A stretch of 64,000 nucleotides of DNA from Corythucha ciliata (lineage: Eukaryota; Arthropoda; Insecta; Hemiptera; Tingidae). The notes beneath the pieces were generated by a model. It had not been told where the DNA came from and did no database searches. It saw nothing but the letters and a program-made list of their open reading frames with translations. Both the position numbers and the translations under genes were made by a program. The stretch lies in NCBI GenBank assembly GCA_038030265.1, contig CM075939.1, positions 46,667,253-46,731,252 on the forward strand, written 5' to 3'. Below, piece after piece: positions 1 through 12,160 of the stretch; the first letter of the stretch is position 1; every line of letters begins with the position of its first letter.

Positions 1-392
1 GCAAATTTCACTTTCACATGTTTGGATCTTTCAAGACCCCTTTTTGTGGAAGAGGCGCCTTCAAAGCCAATTTCACGGAGTTTCATGGTTGGAAAATCCA
101 ATTTCGTGGGGCTGAATTCTTCAAAAACCAAATTATTCAGATTTTTAGCACTGTAAAACACAAATTTCCCGGATGTTGTCTCCATTAAAAATCATTATTT
201 TCTCGGCTTGGGCATTTTAGAACACGATTTTAATCGTATCAACAGAACTGCCTCAAAATTGTAAGAATTCAGCCGAGTGTAACTCCTGAACGATTATTTT
301 GTAATTATTTTTATTCCAATCCGCCCCCCCCCCCACATGGATCGGGGCCCCTAGGCGGTTGCCTACCCTGCCTACCTCCTAAAAACGGCCCT
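1..392. other. degenerate repeat DNA ending in a possible hAT terminus
   Basis: No gene is seen. The first 150 bases contain scattered copies of a 'caatttcgtgg'-like phrase that recurs in the arrays at 20.6-26.1 kb. An 11-base C run lies at 324-334. The segment ends with 'aaaaacggccctg'; read on the minus strand this is CAGGGCCGTTTTT, which resembles the short termini of many hAT elements. The matching other end was not found and may lie outside the window, so this is only a candidate terminus. Confidence 0.3.
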
Positions 393-394
393 GG

Positions 395-735
395 CTCCAA
401 CCACAGCAAAGCTCCGACCACAGATAGAACTTCCATTCACCCCAAGCACAGCAAAGGTCCAACCAAAATTAGCACATCTAACCACAGCAAAACCCCAACC
501 GCAGCAGAGCTCAAACCACGGCAAGGGTCCAACCACAGCAAAACCCCAACCACAGCAGAGTTCAAACCACAGCAAATCTCCAACCACAGCAAAGCTCCAA
601 CCGCAGTAAACCCCCAACCACAGGAAACCCCCAACCACAGTAAATGTTCATTCGTAGCATAGCTCCAACCACAGCAAGGGTCCAACCACAGCAAAGCTCC
701 AACCACAGTTAGAACCTCCAACCGCAATAAAGCTT
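395..735. repeat. 17-bp minisatellite
   Basis: The unit is close to CCAACCACAGCAAAGCT and repeats about 20 times with substitutions such as cgcagtaaaccc and cacaggaaaccc. The best-kept stretch is 525-645. Because 17 is not a multiple of three, the open frames across it on the minus strand cycle through three peptide versions rich in Gly, Leu and Trp. They show no initiation context or domain, so I treat them as by-products of the repeat. Confidence 0.85.
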
Positions 736-3700
736 CAATTTCTTCTCTTTTCTTTTTTTGGGCACCCCCACACGGAAGGCAGGGCTCGAGGCGTGGACCC
801 GGTGTCCCTCCAATGCCGACAAGCCTGCAACCACCGAACAGAATAGACGACATTCAGGCTACCGAAAGTTGATATGTCCCCACTCAAAAACATTATGCCA
901 AGAATATTTTGCCCAGACAGACTTTTGAAAAAAAAAATACCATTTTCCGATGGAAACCAAAGATTTCACCCCAGAAACTGAAAATTAACATGCATTACAA
1001 GAGTGCCTTGGCTATAAATACCATATTTCAGCGCAAATACCACTAATTTGGCTCCATTAGGGGATTTTACCCCTAAATACTAACCTACTGAAACTTTAAA
1101 ATTGGCACCTTGACACTTTTTACGACCGGAAAAGGTCAAATCTGCGGAAATTGCGCTAAAAGCTGACTATTTACCCAGTAACAAAAGGCATTCGGGAGAG
1201 CTGAGGAGGAAAGGGAGTCCAAATTCTGTTACGTAGAAAAAGTTGTACAATGTTTTTTGTGAAAAATTTTCCAATTTTAGGGCTAGTGGGGTTTCAGTGA
1301 ACCGAAACAGCGAGCAACTCGCACTTTTTCAAGATTATAATAATGATGGCGAGGGTGTTGCCATTTTCTTAATAGAACAGTCACTTTATTCGCTCAAAAC
1401 TGCCATATTACATGTTCAATCTAGCAAATGTCCAAGTTTTCGTCTGAATAACCGCACAATTTCAGGATGAACTATACGGTGAAAGTGGGTGCAAAAGCTC
1501 TACGAGCCTCCTGATTTGATCCAAAAGCTTTCTTCCGTTGTTGGATGGAGGGACACCACAGTGGCACAGTTGTGTTTGAGCCGATTTAAAGGACCAAAGG
1601 ATAGGAGAATAATAAATAGGGCAACACTATGCGTCCAAATTCAGCTTTTTTCGCGAGTTTATTTTGTTCATAAACGAAGGACGTAATATCTAAATTTATT
1701 TCTAATTTTAATTCGAGTAATATTTCTCACTAGAAGGCAGTTTTGTTGATCTGTTTCCATTAAAAGCTCTATTTTTAAAACTTTTTTTTTCCTTATTCTC
1801 ATCCGCATAGTTTAAAAAACAACTTCGGGCTCTCTCGGGTTAGGAAATCTGGCATTTTTCCCATCAGTATATTCACACCGAGTTTAATAACACGTACGTT
1901 CTCTAGCAATTGCACAGTAAATTCGTGGCTTTTAACGATTCCATTTATTTTTGGGTGGGAAATCATTAACCTGACGTTTATTATTTAAACAAATGACCTT
2001 TTAGAGAGATTCGACGGAAATAATTTGGACGCTATCTCAAGGCGAATGGAACAACAAAGCGTTAATAAACTATTAGAAGGAGATGAAGAGTGATAGAAAA
2101 TACAAGGCACGACTTTCTTGGATCCCTTTGGATGTAATGGGCCTATAAATATTGTTGTTTGGGACCGGTTTTACCTGCCTACATCCATCCCCCCCCTCAA
2201 ACCACCTCTCCATCTAAAGGCTTCTTCATAACCTTATCCTTTTTTATGTGTCTCGGTTTCGAAGTGTACCACCGCACACACACCACCACCTCCATCACCA
2301 CGACCAACGGTAGCTCGCTTTGAAAGTTTTATAGGTGGTGTCAATTTCTCCGCTTTTGTAATCTTGTCACACGCATACACTCACAAATTTGGTTATCTCG
2401 GTCGTAAAAAGTGTTTTAGTAATGAAAGTTAAAATTAAAATGGCCCCAAGCTCATGGGGTACCTTGGAGGTTTCAACAATTTTGGGTGGTTTGGGCGAAG
2501 AGGGGTATACCCGGTGGGTTGCTTTAAAATTTTCATAAAGAGAAGATCACCACCCTACTTCTCGTTCCACCCCTCCCCTTGCACTCAAAACCAACGTTAT
2601 CACAACTCCTTTTGAGTTGATTAGGCCCGAGGTAACGGCCACTTCGTCCAACACCATCAAGAGGAAGGGAAATAGGTAATAAGTCAACTAAAACTTCGTC
2701 TTAAAGGGATATTTCTCTCCTCCAAGTTGTATCTTAGGAGTGCTCCGCCCCCTCCCCACACGCAACGTGTGAAGCTCACCAAGTCTTTGAAGGTTGATGG
2801 GTAGGGTGGAGAAGGGTAGTGGCGATGGTGGTGGTGGGGGGTTGAAAGGATGACTTTGAATCATTAAAATCCAAGAGACCATCTCGCTAAAAGCAAGATT
2901 GAATTCATAATCCACTGGAGGGCTTTCATCAGGGGAATTTCCTTCATCGCCACCCCGTACCTAACGTAGGGACTCATCCGCTGGGCTCATGGTTTCAAGC
3001 CATTAAATTCTCCTTTGTTTCAAGCAAAATGTAGTGAACAAGGAGTGGGGGTTTTGGGGGGCAAACTTGCTGGGGTGAGAGGGGAGCGAATACATAAGAC
3101 GACTTTGGCTATTAATCCCAAGGATATGCACGACCCAACCCCCTCGTCGTTCTCATTAATAATAAATGTGAGTGGAAAATGCATTAATTAAAGCGAAATC
3201 TTAATTTTTGTTAAGGGCTCCAAAAAAAGGGGTGGTCGATAAAAAAGGGCTTGGTAGGAAGCTGGTAAAAGTTTCGCTCAAATGATTAATTAACTCTTCG
3301 GAAAATCTGGCCCGGAAAACTAATTAATTTATGCAAAAACCAATCAAAGATTGAATTATGACTCGAAAAACTTTAGTTTTCAAGCGATAATCAAGTTAAC
3401 GTATCTCTCTCACCACTGTTTCACTCCCATTTTGCTTTTTTGTTCAAAGGCGTGACCCCCGAGGAGTGCTATAACCATGGCGATAATGAACTCTCTTGTT
3501 ATTCACTCGTTTACGGGGAGAAAAGATTGGGTTGTTTTTGCCAAAAATACCTGTTTACTGAGTGCTGTGTTATACGATCATTCCCCTTCCCCTCTAAACT
3601 TTTTCCTTGGTTGTGTTAATAAATGATAGTCAAAAATAGACATCAATAAAAAAAATGTATAAGACAAATAACGATGGAAGATGTGAAAAAAAAAAAAAGA

Positions 3701-5290
3701 AAAAAAGTTTAAAGCTTACATACTTTGAGTGTAAATTTGCCGAGGTAGCTACAATACTAATTACACGAAAATTAAAAGGAAAAATAGTGGAAAACTTGGT
3801 TGGTAATAATGTGCACGCATCCTCAGACAAAGGCATTTTGGATGTATAATTTTTCTGTTGTTATCCTTTAAAAAGCACACACAGACACACACCCACACAC
3901 ACCATTACTATTATTGCTTGTCACGATTACTTTGACGAAGAGGTTCAATCGGATTTTACTTCTTTAAAAAGATGACTGTGAGGCCTTGAACTTGTCCGTG
4001 AGAAACGATAAATCATAAAAATTGTATAGCCGTACGGTGTAAAAATCCCTTCGTCACGCTTCGTAGGCTCTTAATTAACGAAATTGAGCGACTCAAATAT
4101 TATTAACGAATCGAGAGAGAGAGAGAAAAAAAATTGTAGTGGCCTTTTACGAAGGACCAAAGAAAGGGTGGAGAAAATGAAGAGAAAAACGTGTCAAACA
4201 TCACCAAGGTACGGTAACTGTGGTTGGAAATTGACTTGGTGGAATATGTAAAACCAGCTCACGTATTGGTTGAATCTCCTTTTTCCCGTCCAACGCATAC
4301 ATAAAATCCAACCTCCCCCCCTCTCATCACCTTCTATCTACACAAGACTAGTACCCGTATTATCATGATTTTCCTGGTGTAAAAAGGTCTTTTGTACAGT
4401 TTGCTGCCCATTCTCTTCTATACGGCACGTACATAAAACATAATGAAGATCACGTGAGAAAATATCACCCCGAGGGACTGACGAGCAAGACGTCTTCCGG
4501 GTTTATGGATGTCAAAAAAATTTGGCAGTATAAAATGTGAATGCACAATGCTGGCTAAGCAATGATAGAACTAACCCACAAACTTGGAAATAGCCTCCAA
4601 CTGTGAATTTTATTTAGCCAAAAGCGGCAAAATGTCCATTTGGGCTGAGTAACTTGAACACAATGAGGCTTAAAACTTAGCTAGATATGTAAAACGGCAT
4701 AATGGAGCATTTTAACTCTCTCCTTAACCGTGAAATTGGACATTCTTCCTAAAAAAAAATGACAACTGGGTCATGGTAACTGACAATTTTACCCCCTTCC
4801 ATATTAAAACTGGAAAACTGGAAATTCAGCCATCGCGTAGGTACGTGAGGGATACAGGGGATGCCCCCCCCCTCCAGAGCTACAAGTATATCCAAGAAGG
4901 GGGACTAAAATACCAAAGCTCTAAAGAGCCCCATAAAATCTCCAAAAATGAGCGTTTCTCGTTGAAGCTGGCCGATCTTATAGACGTCAAGCAGCCCGAG
5001 AAGGTCCGCGTGCGTCCAGCTTTTTCCTTGGACTTCAGGCCCCACGCAGTAAGCGTACCGATGTAAGGGGGCGGACCAACCCGGTCTCCCTATCAGATAG
5101 GGCCCCCGAAAAGCTTAATAATGCGGAAAAATGAGGATTTTTAGGTTATCCACGATTGGACGGTTGGACAGCGATTTGGCTACTTTCTTCGAATTTCAGT
5201 TTTATCCGACCTGGAGAATATAACGTTGCAAAGTGCTATCAGCAAAGACCGTGAGCTGAATATTCAATTGAGCCCCCCCCCCCCCGAAAG
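736..5290. other. AT-rich non-coding DNA, no gene seen
   Basis: No open frame here has a recognisable domain. The segment holds short simple repeats, including a CA-rich tract at about 3,872-3,903 and a purine run at 3,685-3,707. Bases 893-1,215 are a diverged relative of 8,460-8,700; both contain the phrase 'gaaaaggtcaaatc' followed by 'gctgacta'. Several polypyrimidine stretches are present. I see no splice-linked exons that I would defend. Confidence 0.5.
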
Positions 5291-6900
5291 CGCTATTCTG
5301 ATGGCTCAAATTGAGAAAATTTGCGTTATTTTGAGGACAATTCGCAGCTAAAAAGAGAAAATACACCGTGTCCCCAGTTTCGCTAAGTCCTTAAGCCCGA
5401 CAATGTGCTAATCGGCAATTTGCAACTTGCCGACGCGGGAAAAAAAATGGATAATAACTGCGAAAAATCGCTGATTCTTAGTCTCGCGATGCAACTTCCA
5501 GACTAAAATTGAGAAAAAATCGCTGATTCACTGGTGCATGGAGGCCACTTCACGAATAAATTGTGGAAATCAACGCAAAAGTGTGGTTTTTGGACCAACC
5601 CCACGGTTAAAATTGTGAAAACACGCTATATTGACAAATAAACGACGCTTTCAGGTTAAAATTGGGCAAATTCACTACCAAAATTGACAAAAATCGTTCA
5701 TTCGCGTATAAAAAAGGGAATAGATATGCTAATTCACCGCAAAATTAGCAAAACAAGCTATTTCACTGCTGAAATTGAGAAAAATCGCTAAATTACAATT
5801 TTCGGATATAAATTTGAGGAGAAATGTTAATTCGCGGATACAAATGCGAAGAAAATCACAAACTCGCGGCTAAAACTGAAAAAAATCACTAATTAGCGCG
5901 GCTACTATTTATAAAAACGCTAATTATCACTTCAAATTGGGAAAAAGTGATAATTCTCTGCTAAAAATGGAAAAAATCTAATTTGCAGCTCCAAACGAGT
6001 TAAACGTCAATTCTTGGCAAATATTGCGAAATTTCGGTCAATGCGCAGGTTGGAAACGCTACTACGCTTGTTAAGATTTGAAAAAGTGTTAATTCACTTC
6101 TAAAATTGAGGAACATCATTAATTCTCGGTTAAAGTGGAGTGAATATCTAATAAACCCGCGATTTATGATGGCAACTTTGTTGCTAAAATTCAGAAAAAA
6201 CGGCAAATTCATGCACGTCTATAAGAACAAACGACGCTGATTCATGGGCTAGAACTGAGAGGCAATTATCTATACCTAAAATTAATATAAAATTTGCTAA
6301 TGCGGTGCTAAACTGTGAAAAAACCGCTAATTTACGGGTAATATTCAGAAAATAAATAATAAGTCTGGTCAAAATTAAGAGATTTTGAAGGTTTATTTTA
6401 AGCCTACAGACAAATTATAATTTGAGTGAAAACTGAATAAATAGGTACGCCATTCGCGGCTTCTTAAGGCAACTTATGAGGCAGACATTGAGAAAAAGCG
6501 CCAATTTATGGCAATGAATGAAAAAGCGGGTTAAACTGAGAAAAATCGCTTATGCATAGCGTATGGTGAACCAAAAAAATCCTATTTGTGAAAAGCCCTC
6601 TATTTTGTAGCTGATATTGAGGAAAACAGTAAAGAAAAATGCTAATTTTCAGCTAAAACTGTGAAAAGTGCTTCCCTTTTCTAAAAATAAAAAATAAAAC
6701 ATCTCTAATTTGCTGCTAAAGTTGAGAAAATGCGCCAATTCATGGACATGGCAGGGGGGCAAAACTACTAATCCGCGGCTGAAATTGACAAGAATGATAC
6801 ACGCGTCCAAAATGGAGAAGTTGACAAAAAGCACTCATTCAAGGCTAAAATTGAGAAATTCGTGGCTTAAACTGGCCATAAGCGCTAATTGACATAATAT
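5291..6900 (+). repeat. degenerate ~30-bp tandem array, class 1, forward
   Basis: Units approximate GCTAATTCGCGGCTAAAA followed by TTGAGAAAAATC, with a spacing of 29-33 bases and heavy divergence. Good units are seen near 5,760-5,800, 5,835-5,890 and 6,840-6,890. The reverse complement of the same unit forms the arrays at 10.2-12.2 and 41.1-42.3 kb. No gene is seen within it; short frames such as 6,710-6,892 are translated repeats. Confidence 0.8.
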
Positions 6901-8714
6901 AGATCAGAAACTAGCAATTTTGGGAATATTTATATTCAAAATTTGCAATATCGTCGAAGCATTGGGTGCTCTCGGGACCGGCTAGACTGGACACCACGCT
7001 CCCTATAAAAAAATCCTTGAACCTTTTCAATTCGTAAAAATAACAACTAGAAACGCGCTATTTCCCTGATATTTAGGGCCAAAACTTGCACTTTGGAAGA
7101 TTTTAATCTCCAAATGTAACAATTTCGTGGCGGCATGGTTCCAATGTTGCAATGGAGCGGCTTTTTGGCCATACAATTTGTTTATTGACGACTTATCTGA
7201 TAAGTGATCGAGAGCTGGCGACAGTTCCATTCAGCCGGAAGAACATATTAATTAAGTCATAATGAAACTAGTTCCTCCATTTCATAGCTTTTGTGGGGCT
7301 GAATACGAAATGGGCGTCTGCCGGTGTCTGCCTGGGGCACTTGCTCTCCGCAGTCAGTCAATTTCCCTAAATGTGGAAAAAGAATTAGCCGAAACAACAT
7401 ATTCTTGTAACTTGACTCACGCAGCAGGTTTTTTGAGGTGAATAAAGATATGAGCGTGTGCATGGCGCGTTTGTCCTCATTGGCGGCCAGTCAAATTCCA
7501 TAAATTTGGGTTTATTAATTAACCGAAAAAACATAAATCTTGTAACTTGACTCATTCGGTACGCTTTTGGAACTAAATATGGATGTGAGCGTCGTCGGTC
7601 GGCAACTGCCAGGGGCGTTGGCCTTTTGCAGCAAATCAAGTTTTCGAAGGTACATGGCCGGCAGACGGAAATATTCGCATTCAGGTCCAAAATACCTGTC
7701 GAACGTGAGGCGGGTTACACGACTGAGTTCTTCCAGTTAATTCATGTCCTAAGTATTTTGACGGCCTTAAAAAGCTTAAAGGTGAAAAAATACTGGCTAC
7801 GCACGCAGAAAATACCGGCTATTCAAGCACAATACTCGTTATTTATGCAGAAAACTGCCTATTTTCAGCAGGGAACTGGCTATTTGAACAGAAAACCGTA
7901 GCGTGGCGACTTGTGAAAAGAGGGGTGGACCAAACCTGGGCACCCATTCAAAGAGGGACCCTGTGAGGGACCGGGGTAATTTGCAAGTATAACATTGGGA
8001 AAACGATTAATAGGCATCAGGAGATTTCCGCCCTGGGTTCCGGTAGGTGTCAATCACTACACTCGATTTTAGGGTCTAAACACTCGCAATTTGGTAAAAC
8101 AAACACTTCTAAGCCGTAAAAAGGCGTAATTAATAATTAGAAACACCCGACGTGACACTGAATTGCTACATTGTTCCCATCTAGCTTGCGATACGGACAG
8201 AAATCGGTCAATTCACCCCCCTCCTCACATACACTGTGGCTTTTATTAACCAATAGACTGACTATTTTGCTGAGTACTGGGCATGTCTACGTTGAAAAAT
8301 ATCATATTCGGCGAACGAACTGAATTGGACCACCTTCAGGGCTCCCACAAACCATAAGCCACGAAGTTCAGTCTGCTCCATCGGCACAGATTCATCCTTT
8401 AGACGGAAATTGGAAGCAATTTCGCGCCAGTAAACTGAATAATAACGTTCTAAGCCTGACCGCTTTGGCTATAAAACGCGTATTTCACCCCAGAAATCGC
8501 ACTATTTGACCATTTCAACACAAAATCCTGTCTTTATGAAATGCCGAAACTTGATAATTTGCCCCCTTGACAATCTCCGTGAGTGGAAAAGGTCAAATCC
8601 GGTTTCACGATCCCACAAAAAACTTGTAATTTCGCACTTTTGAGCTGACTATATATTCAGCCGGGAACTGTTCAATTAATCTGAGGAATGGTGTTCGGTC
8701 CCTGTCGGGCCCTG
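6901..8714. other. non-coding DNA with diverged repeat modules
   Basis: No gene is seen. A module reading 'ggtgctctcgggaccggctaga' in part (6,963-6,990) matches modules at 21.1, 22.25 and 22.4 kb. Bases 7,380-7,590 contain two related blocks with 'cttgtaacttgactca' (about 7,405 and 7,540). Bases 8,460-8,700 are the second copy of the repeat seen at 893-1,215. The longest open frame (7,385-7,690, minus) has no recognisable domain. Confidence 0.45.
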
Positions 8715-10110
8715 AAAGTTGACAGTTTTGAACGTCGAAATCAACAGTAAGTGCGAAATCAGCAGTTTCCAGGGAGGTTGTAATGGAAAAGTGAAACACA
8801 TATGAGGCGAAGTGAGATTGACTTTGACAGCTAAAATTTATGAACAAATGGCTGTGAAATTCATTCTCATCTCGTCTCACACGTGTTTCATTTTTTTTTT
8901 TTATAACCCCCTCCCCCACAAGGACGAAATTGACAGTTTATACGATGAATTTGACGGTTACGAGGACGTTTACAGTTTTTATAGGGCGAAATTGACAGTT
9001 TCCAGGACGAAATTGACAGTTTCCAGGACGAAATAGACTGTTTCTCCAACGAAATAGACTGTTTCCGGGACAAAAGTCATTGACAGTTCCCGGATCGAAA
9101 TTGACAGTTCCAAGGACAAAATCGACAAAATTGAAAGTTGCGAGGACGGAATTGACAGTTTTCAGGACTATATTGACTGTTTTGAACGATAACTTTGCAG
9201 TTTTGTATTACCTCTTGGTGTTACAATAGTGAGGGGGGAATGACCCATGCGGAGGCTTTCGCCATATTGCGATAGTTTTGACTGACGAAATTGACATTTC
9301 CCTGACGAATTTGACAGTTCAGAACAACAAAATTGACATTCATTGGACGAAATTGATCGTTTCGAAATTTTGAAGTTTATATGACAAAACTGACAGTACT
9401 AACGACGAAATTGACCCTTTCAAGGACGAAATGTAAAGTTTAAACGACGAAATTGACATTTATAAGACGAAACTGACAGTTTAAGATGAAATTGGCAGTT
9501 TGAAGGACGAAATTTAAAGTTTACATGACGACATTGACATTCATATGACGACATTAACCGCCCGAGGATAATGTTTACAGCTTTGAAAGACGAAATTTAC
9601 ATTTCCAGGACGAATAAGGTAGGGTTGAGCATGAAATTTGCAGTTTGAAATTTAACGACAAAATTAGCATTACAGGACGGAATTGACAGTTCCACTTCCA
9701 AGGACTAAATTTACACAGTTTTGAATGACCAAATTTACTTTTCCAACACACACAGGGACAAAACAGTTCCAAGGACGAAATTGACAGTCTAGAGGTTAAA
9801 ATTAACCATTTCGAACGACGAAAATGACATTTTCATGACGAAATAGACAGTTCCAAGGACGAATTCGACAATTTTCATGACGAAATTGACAGTCCTGAAT
9901 GACGAAGTTGACAATTCCAGAACAAAATTGACAGTTAAAAGGACGAATTTGACAGTCAGTTTCTAGTACTAGACTTTTTCCGGTGAAGGGTTATTCAAAA
10001 TCCTTAGAAATCACGGTTTGGGATCTTTTGTTACCTTTGAGGAAATAGATGACAGTTTCCAAGTCACAAGTATGTCAGTTCCTGGGCCGATATCGACAGT
10101 TTAAAGAGCG
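8715..10110 (+). repeat. degenerate 21-bp tandem array, class 3
   Basis: Units approximate GACGAAATTGACAGTTTCCAG, for example at 8,985-9,050, where consecutive units are almost identical. Elsewhere spacing drifts between 20 and 26 bases. Degenerate copies continue to about 10,110 with a break at 9,200-9,290. One diverged block reappears at about 22,580-22,650. The minus-strand frame over 8,888-9,073 reads as a serine, tryptophan and lysine heptapeptide-like repeat because 21 is a multiple of three; I do not consider it a gene. Confidence 0.8.
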
Positions 10111-11172
10111 AACGTCTTCTAGAGGGTGAGTGGGTCCTTTTTCGGTCCAGTTTCGACTCCATTTTAGCCGTGAATTCGCAGATTTTTTTTCATGTTGATC
10201 CGCGAAAAATTATGTTTTTCACCATTTTAATCTGAAAATGAGTGCCTTTTGTCAACTTAAGGCGAAAATCACCGCTTTTTATCTCAGTTTTTGCAGTGAA
10301 TTCACGAATTCTCTCTTTTTGATCTGCGAATAAGCGTTTTTATCCATTTTCGATACAAGTGAGCGTTTTATCCTAATTTTAATTAGCGGTTTTTTTTGGT
10401 TTTTTTTCCTCTTTTCAATTTTAGCAGCTATCCATTTTCCTAGTTTCAGCCGCGAAGTACCTACCACTTTCATTCAATTTTAGCCTCGGGGAATCAACGA
10501 TTTTTCTAAAATTGATTTTTCATTTAATTTTAGCTGCGAATTAGTGCTTTTTGACAACCTTAGCCGATTTTACGCATTTTTTCCCATTTCACCTGTGAAT
10601 TTTAGGGGTTTTCTCAAACTGTCCTAGAATTATTATATTTTTTCAAATTGTTAGCCGTGAATTAGCGCTTAAAATTTTAGCCGGGACGAACCTGCTGAGT
10701 GATTCTCATCGCTGCTTTTTCTCAATTTAATTGCCTCGAATTAGCTATTTTTCTCAAGTATTGCCGTGATTTCGCGTTTTTCAGAATTTTTTATTCTCAA
10801 AATTCGTGATTTTGTCGCATTTCGCTAGGGATTAGCACTTTTCCTCTGCATCAGCCGCGAATATTAGTACTTTTACACAATTTTTGTCGCGTACTTGCCC
10901 ATAGATCAGCACACTTGAACGCTTTCTCAATTTTAGCCTCGAAATAATGGTGTAAAAAAAATTATGGTTTGCGCATTTCCTTTATTTTAGTAGCGAATAT
11001 GCCTTCAGATACCTGGCCGTGCTGGTTGCCTTAAGAATTGGTGTATTTTCCTCAATTCTTCATACAGACAAACGAGCTTTTTTTCTCTATTATCCTATTA
11101 TCCGTGAATCAGTGCTTTAAAACCAAAAATGTAAGTTAGTAATGAAGTTACCTCTAGAAACCAGTAATTGGC

Positions 11173-11173
<1 letters not shown>

Positions 11174-11217
<44 letters not shown>
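11174..11217. repeat. 44-base poly-T tract
   Basis: An uninterrupted T run within a class 1 array. It replaces the usual short 'ttttt' of the repeat unit, so it probably grew by slippage within a unit rather than being a LINE tail; no LINE sequence adjoins it. Confidence 0.9.
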
Positions 11218-11329
11218 CAATAATAGCCGAGCCTGCTGAGCGATTAATCGCAGCTATTTCTCAATGTTATAGCAGTGAAGTAGCGATAAATCTCTATTTT
11301 AGCCACAGTTTCGCCATTTATCTGTCTTA

Positions 11330-11475
11330 GGCCCGATTTCACCGACTTCTTAAACCAAGATCAACAACTAATCGCGATTACAATGTAAACACATATGTGA
11401 ATTCATATGGGTCACTATTGGCAACTAATCGCGATCAACTTTAAACAAGATCAATTTTGATGGTGAAAATGGGCC
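11330..11475. mobile_element. 146-bp MITE with TTA target duplication
   Basis: The ends are GGCCCGATTTCACC and, inverted on the right, GGCCCATTTTCACC. They are flanked by TTA at 11,327-11,329 and 11,476-11,478. Inner repeats 'ctaatcgcgat' (two copies) and 'aagatcaa' add partial symmetry. The 3-bp TWA-type duplication is what PIF/Harbinger transposases make, so a non-autonomous member of that group is the best guess. No coding capacity is present. Confidence 0.7.
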
Positions 11476-11625
11476 TTAGCCTCCAATAATTTGCGTTTTC
11501 CATAATTTTAGCCCTGAATGAGCGTTTTTTTGTCAATTTCAACTGTTTATTAGCGATTTTCTTAATTTTGGCCGTGATTTAACGGTTTTTTCTGATTGTG
11601 CCAGCGAATTGTCGTTTTATGTAAG

Positions 11626-11665
11626 GAAATTAATTAATTAAAATCACAAATTAATTAATTAATTT
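11626..11665. repeat. AT-rich palindrome
   Basis: Arms 'aaattaattaattaa' and 'ttaattaattaattt' flank a short centre (aatcacaa). It may be a slippage-expanded version of the class 1 unit; nothing else is seen. Confidence 0.8.
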
Positions 11666-12160
11666 CAGCCGTGTATAAATGTTATTTTGTCAATTTTAGC
11701 TGTTTATTAGCGTTTTTGTACGCTTTATCCAATAATCGGTGTTTTTTTTAACCGTTTTTCACAATATTAGCCGCGAAACAAAGCTTTCAAATCAAAAATT
11801 TCAGTTAGTAGCAAAGTTTAGTCACGAAGTTGCCTCGAGAAACCACTAATTGGTTTTTTTTCAATATTAGGTGAGCGTGCTGAAGCGACTAATCGCTGCT
11901 TTTTCTCAGTGTTATTGCCGCGAGTCGGCGATTTATCTTAATTTTAGCGATTTTATTTGTTTTAGCCGCGAATTAACGTTTTCTCAATTTTAGCTGTGAA
12001 TTAGTGTTTTTTGTCAATTGTAGATGTTTTTTTGTTTTGTTTTTTAGCGTTTTTCGTAACGTATTCGCTAATTGGCGTTTTACTCTGTTATAGGCACCGA
12101 TTAGCACTTTCCCTCAATATTAGCTGCGAATCAACTTTTTTTTTTTGTACCTTATATATG

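Larger units (their letters stand above)
10180..12160 (-). repeat. degenerate ~30-bp tandem array, class 1, reverse
   Basis: Units approximate TTTTTCTCAATTTTAGCC then GCGAATTAGCG, the reverse complement of the array at 5.3-6.9 kb. The array is interrupted by a 44-base T run, a 146-bp DNA element (11,330-11,475) and an AT palindrome near 11,640. A local duplication is evident: the phrase around 11,110-11,240 recurs in altered form around 11,780-11,910, sharing 'gaagttgcctc' versus 'gaagttacctc' and then the 'gcgactaatcgc' type sequence. Confidence 0.8.

Noticed and set aside
437..853. A 138-codon Gly/Leu/Trp-rich frame on the minus strand
   Set aside because: It is a translation of the 17-bp minisatellite and its flank, with no domain.
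11174..11217. The 44-base T run as a reverse-oriented LINE or SINE tail
   Set aside because: No element sequence adjoins it, and it replaces the T part of a repeat unit, so slippage is simpler.
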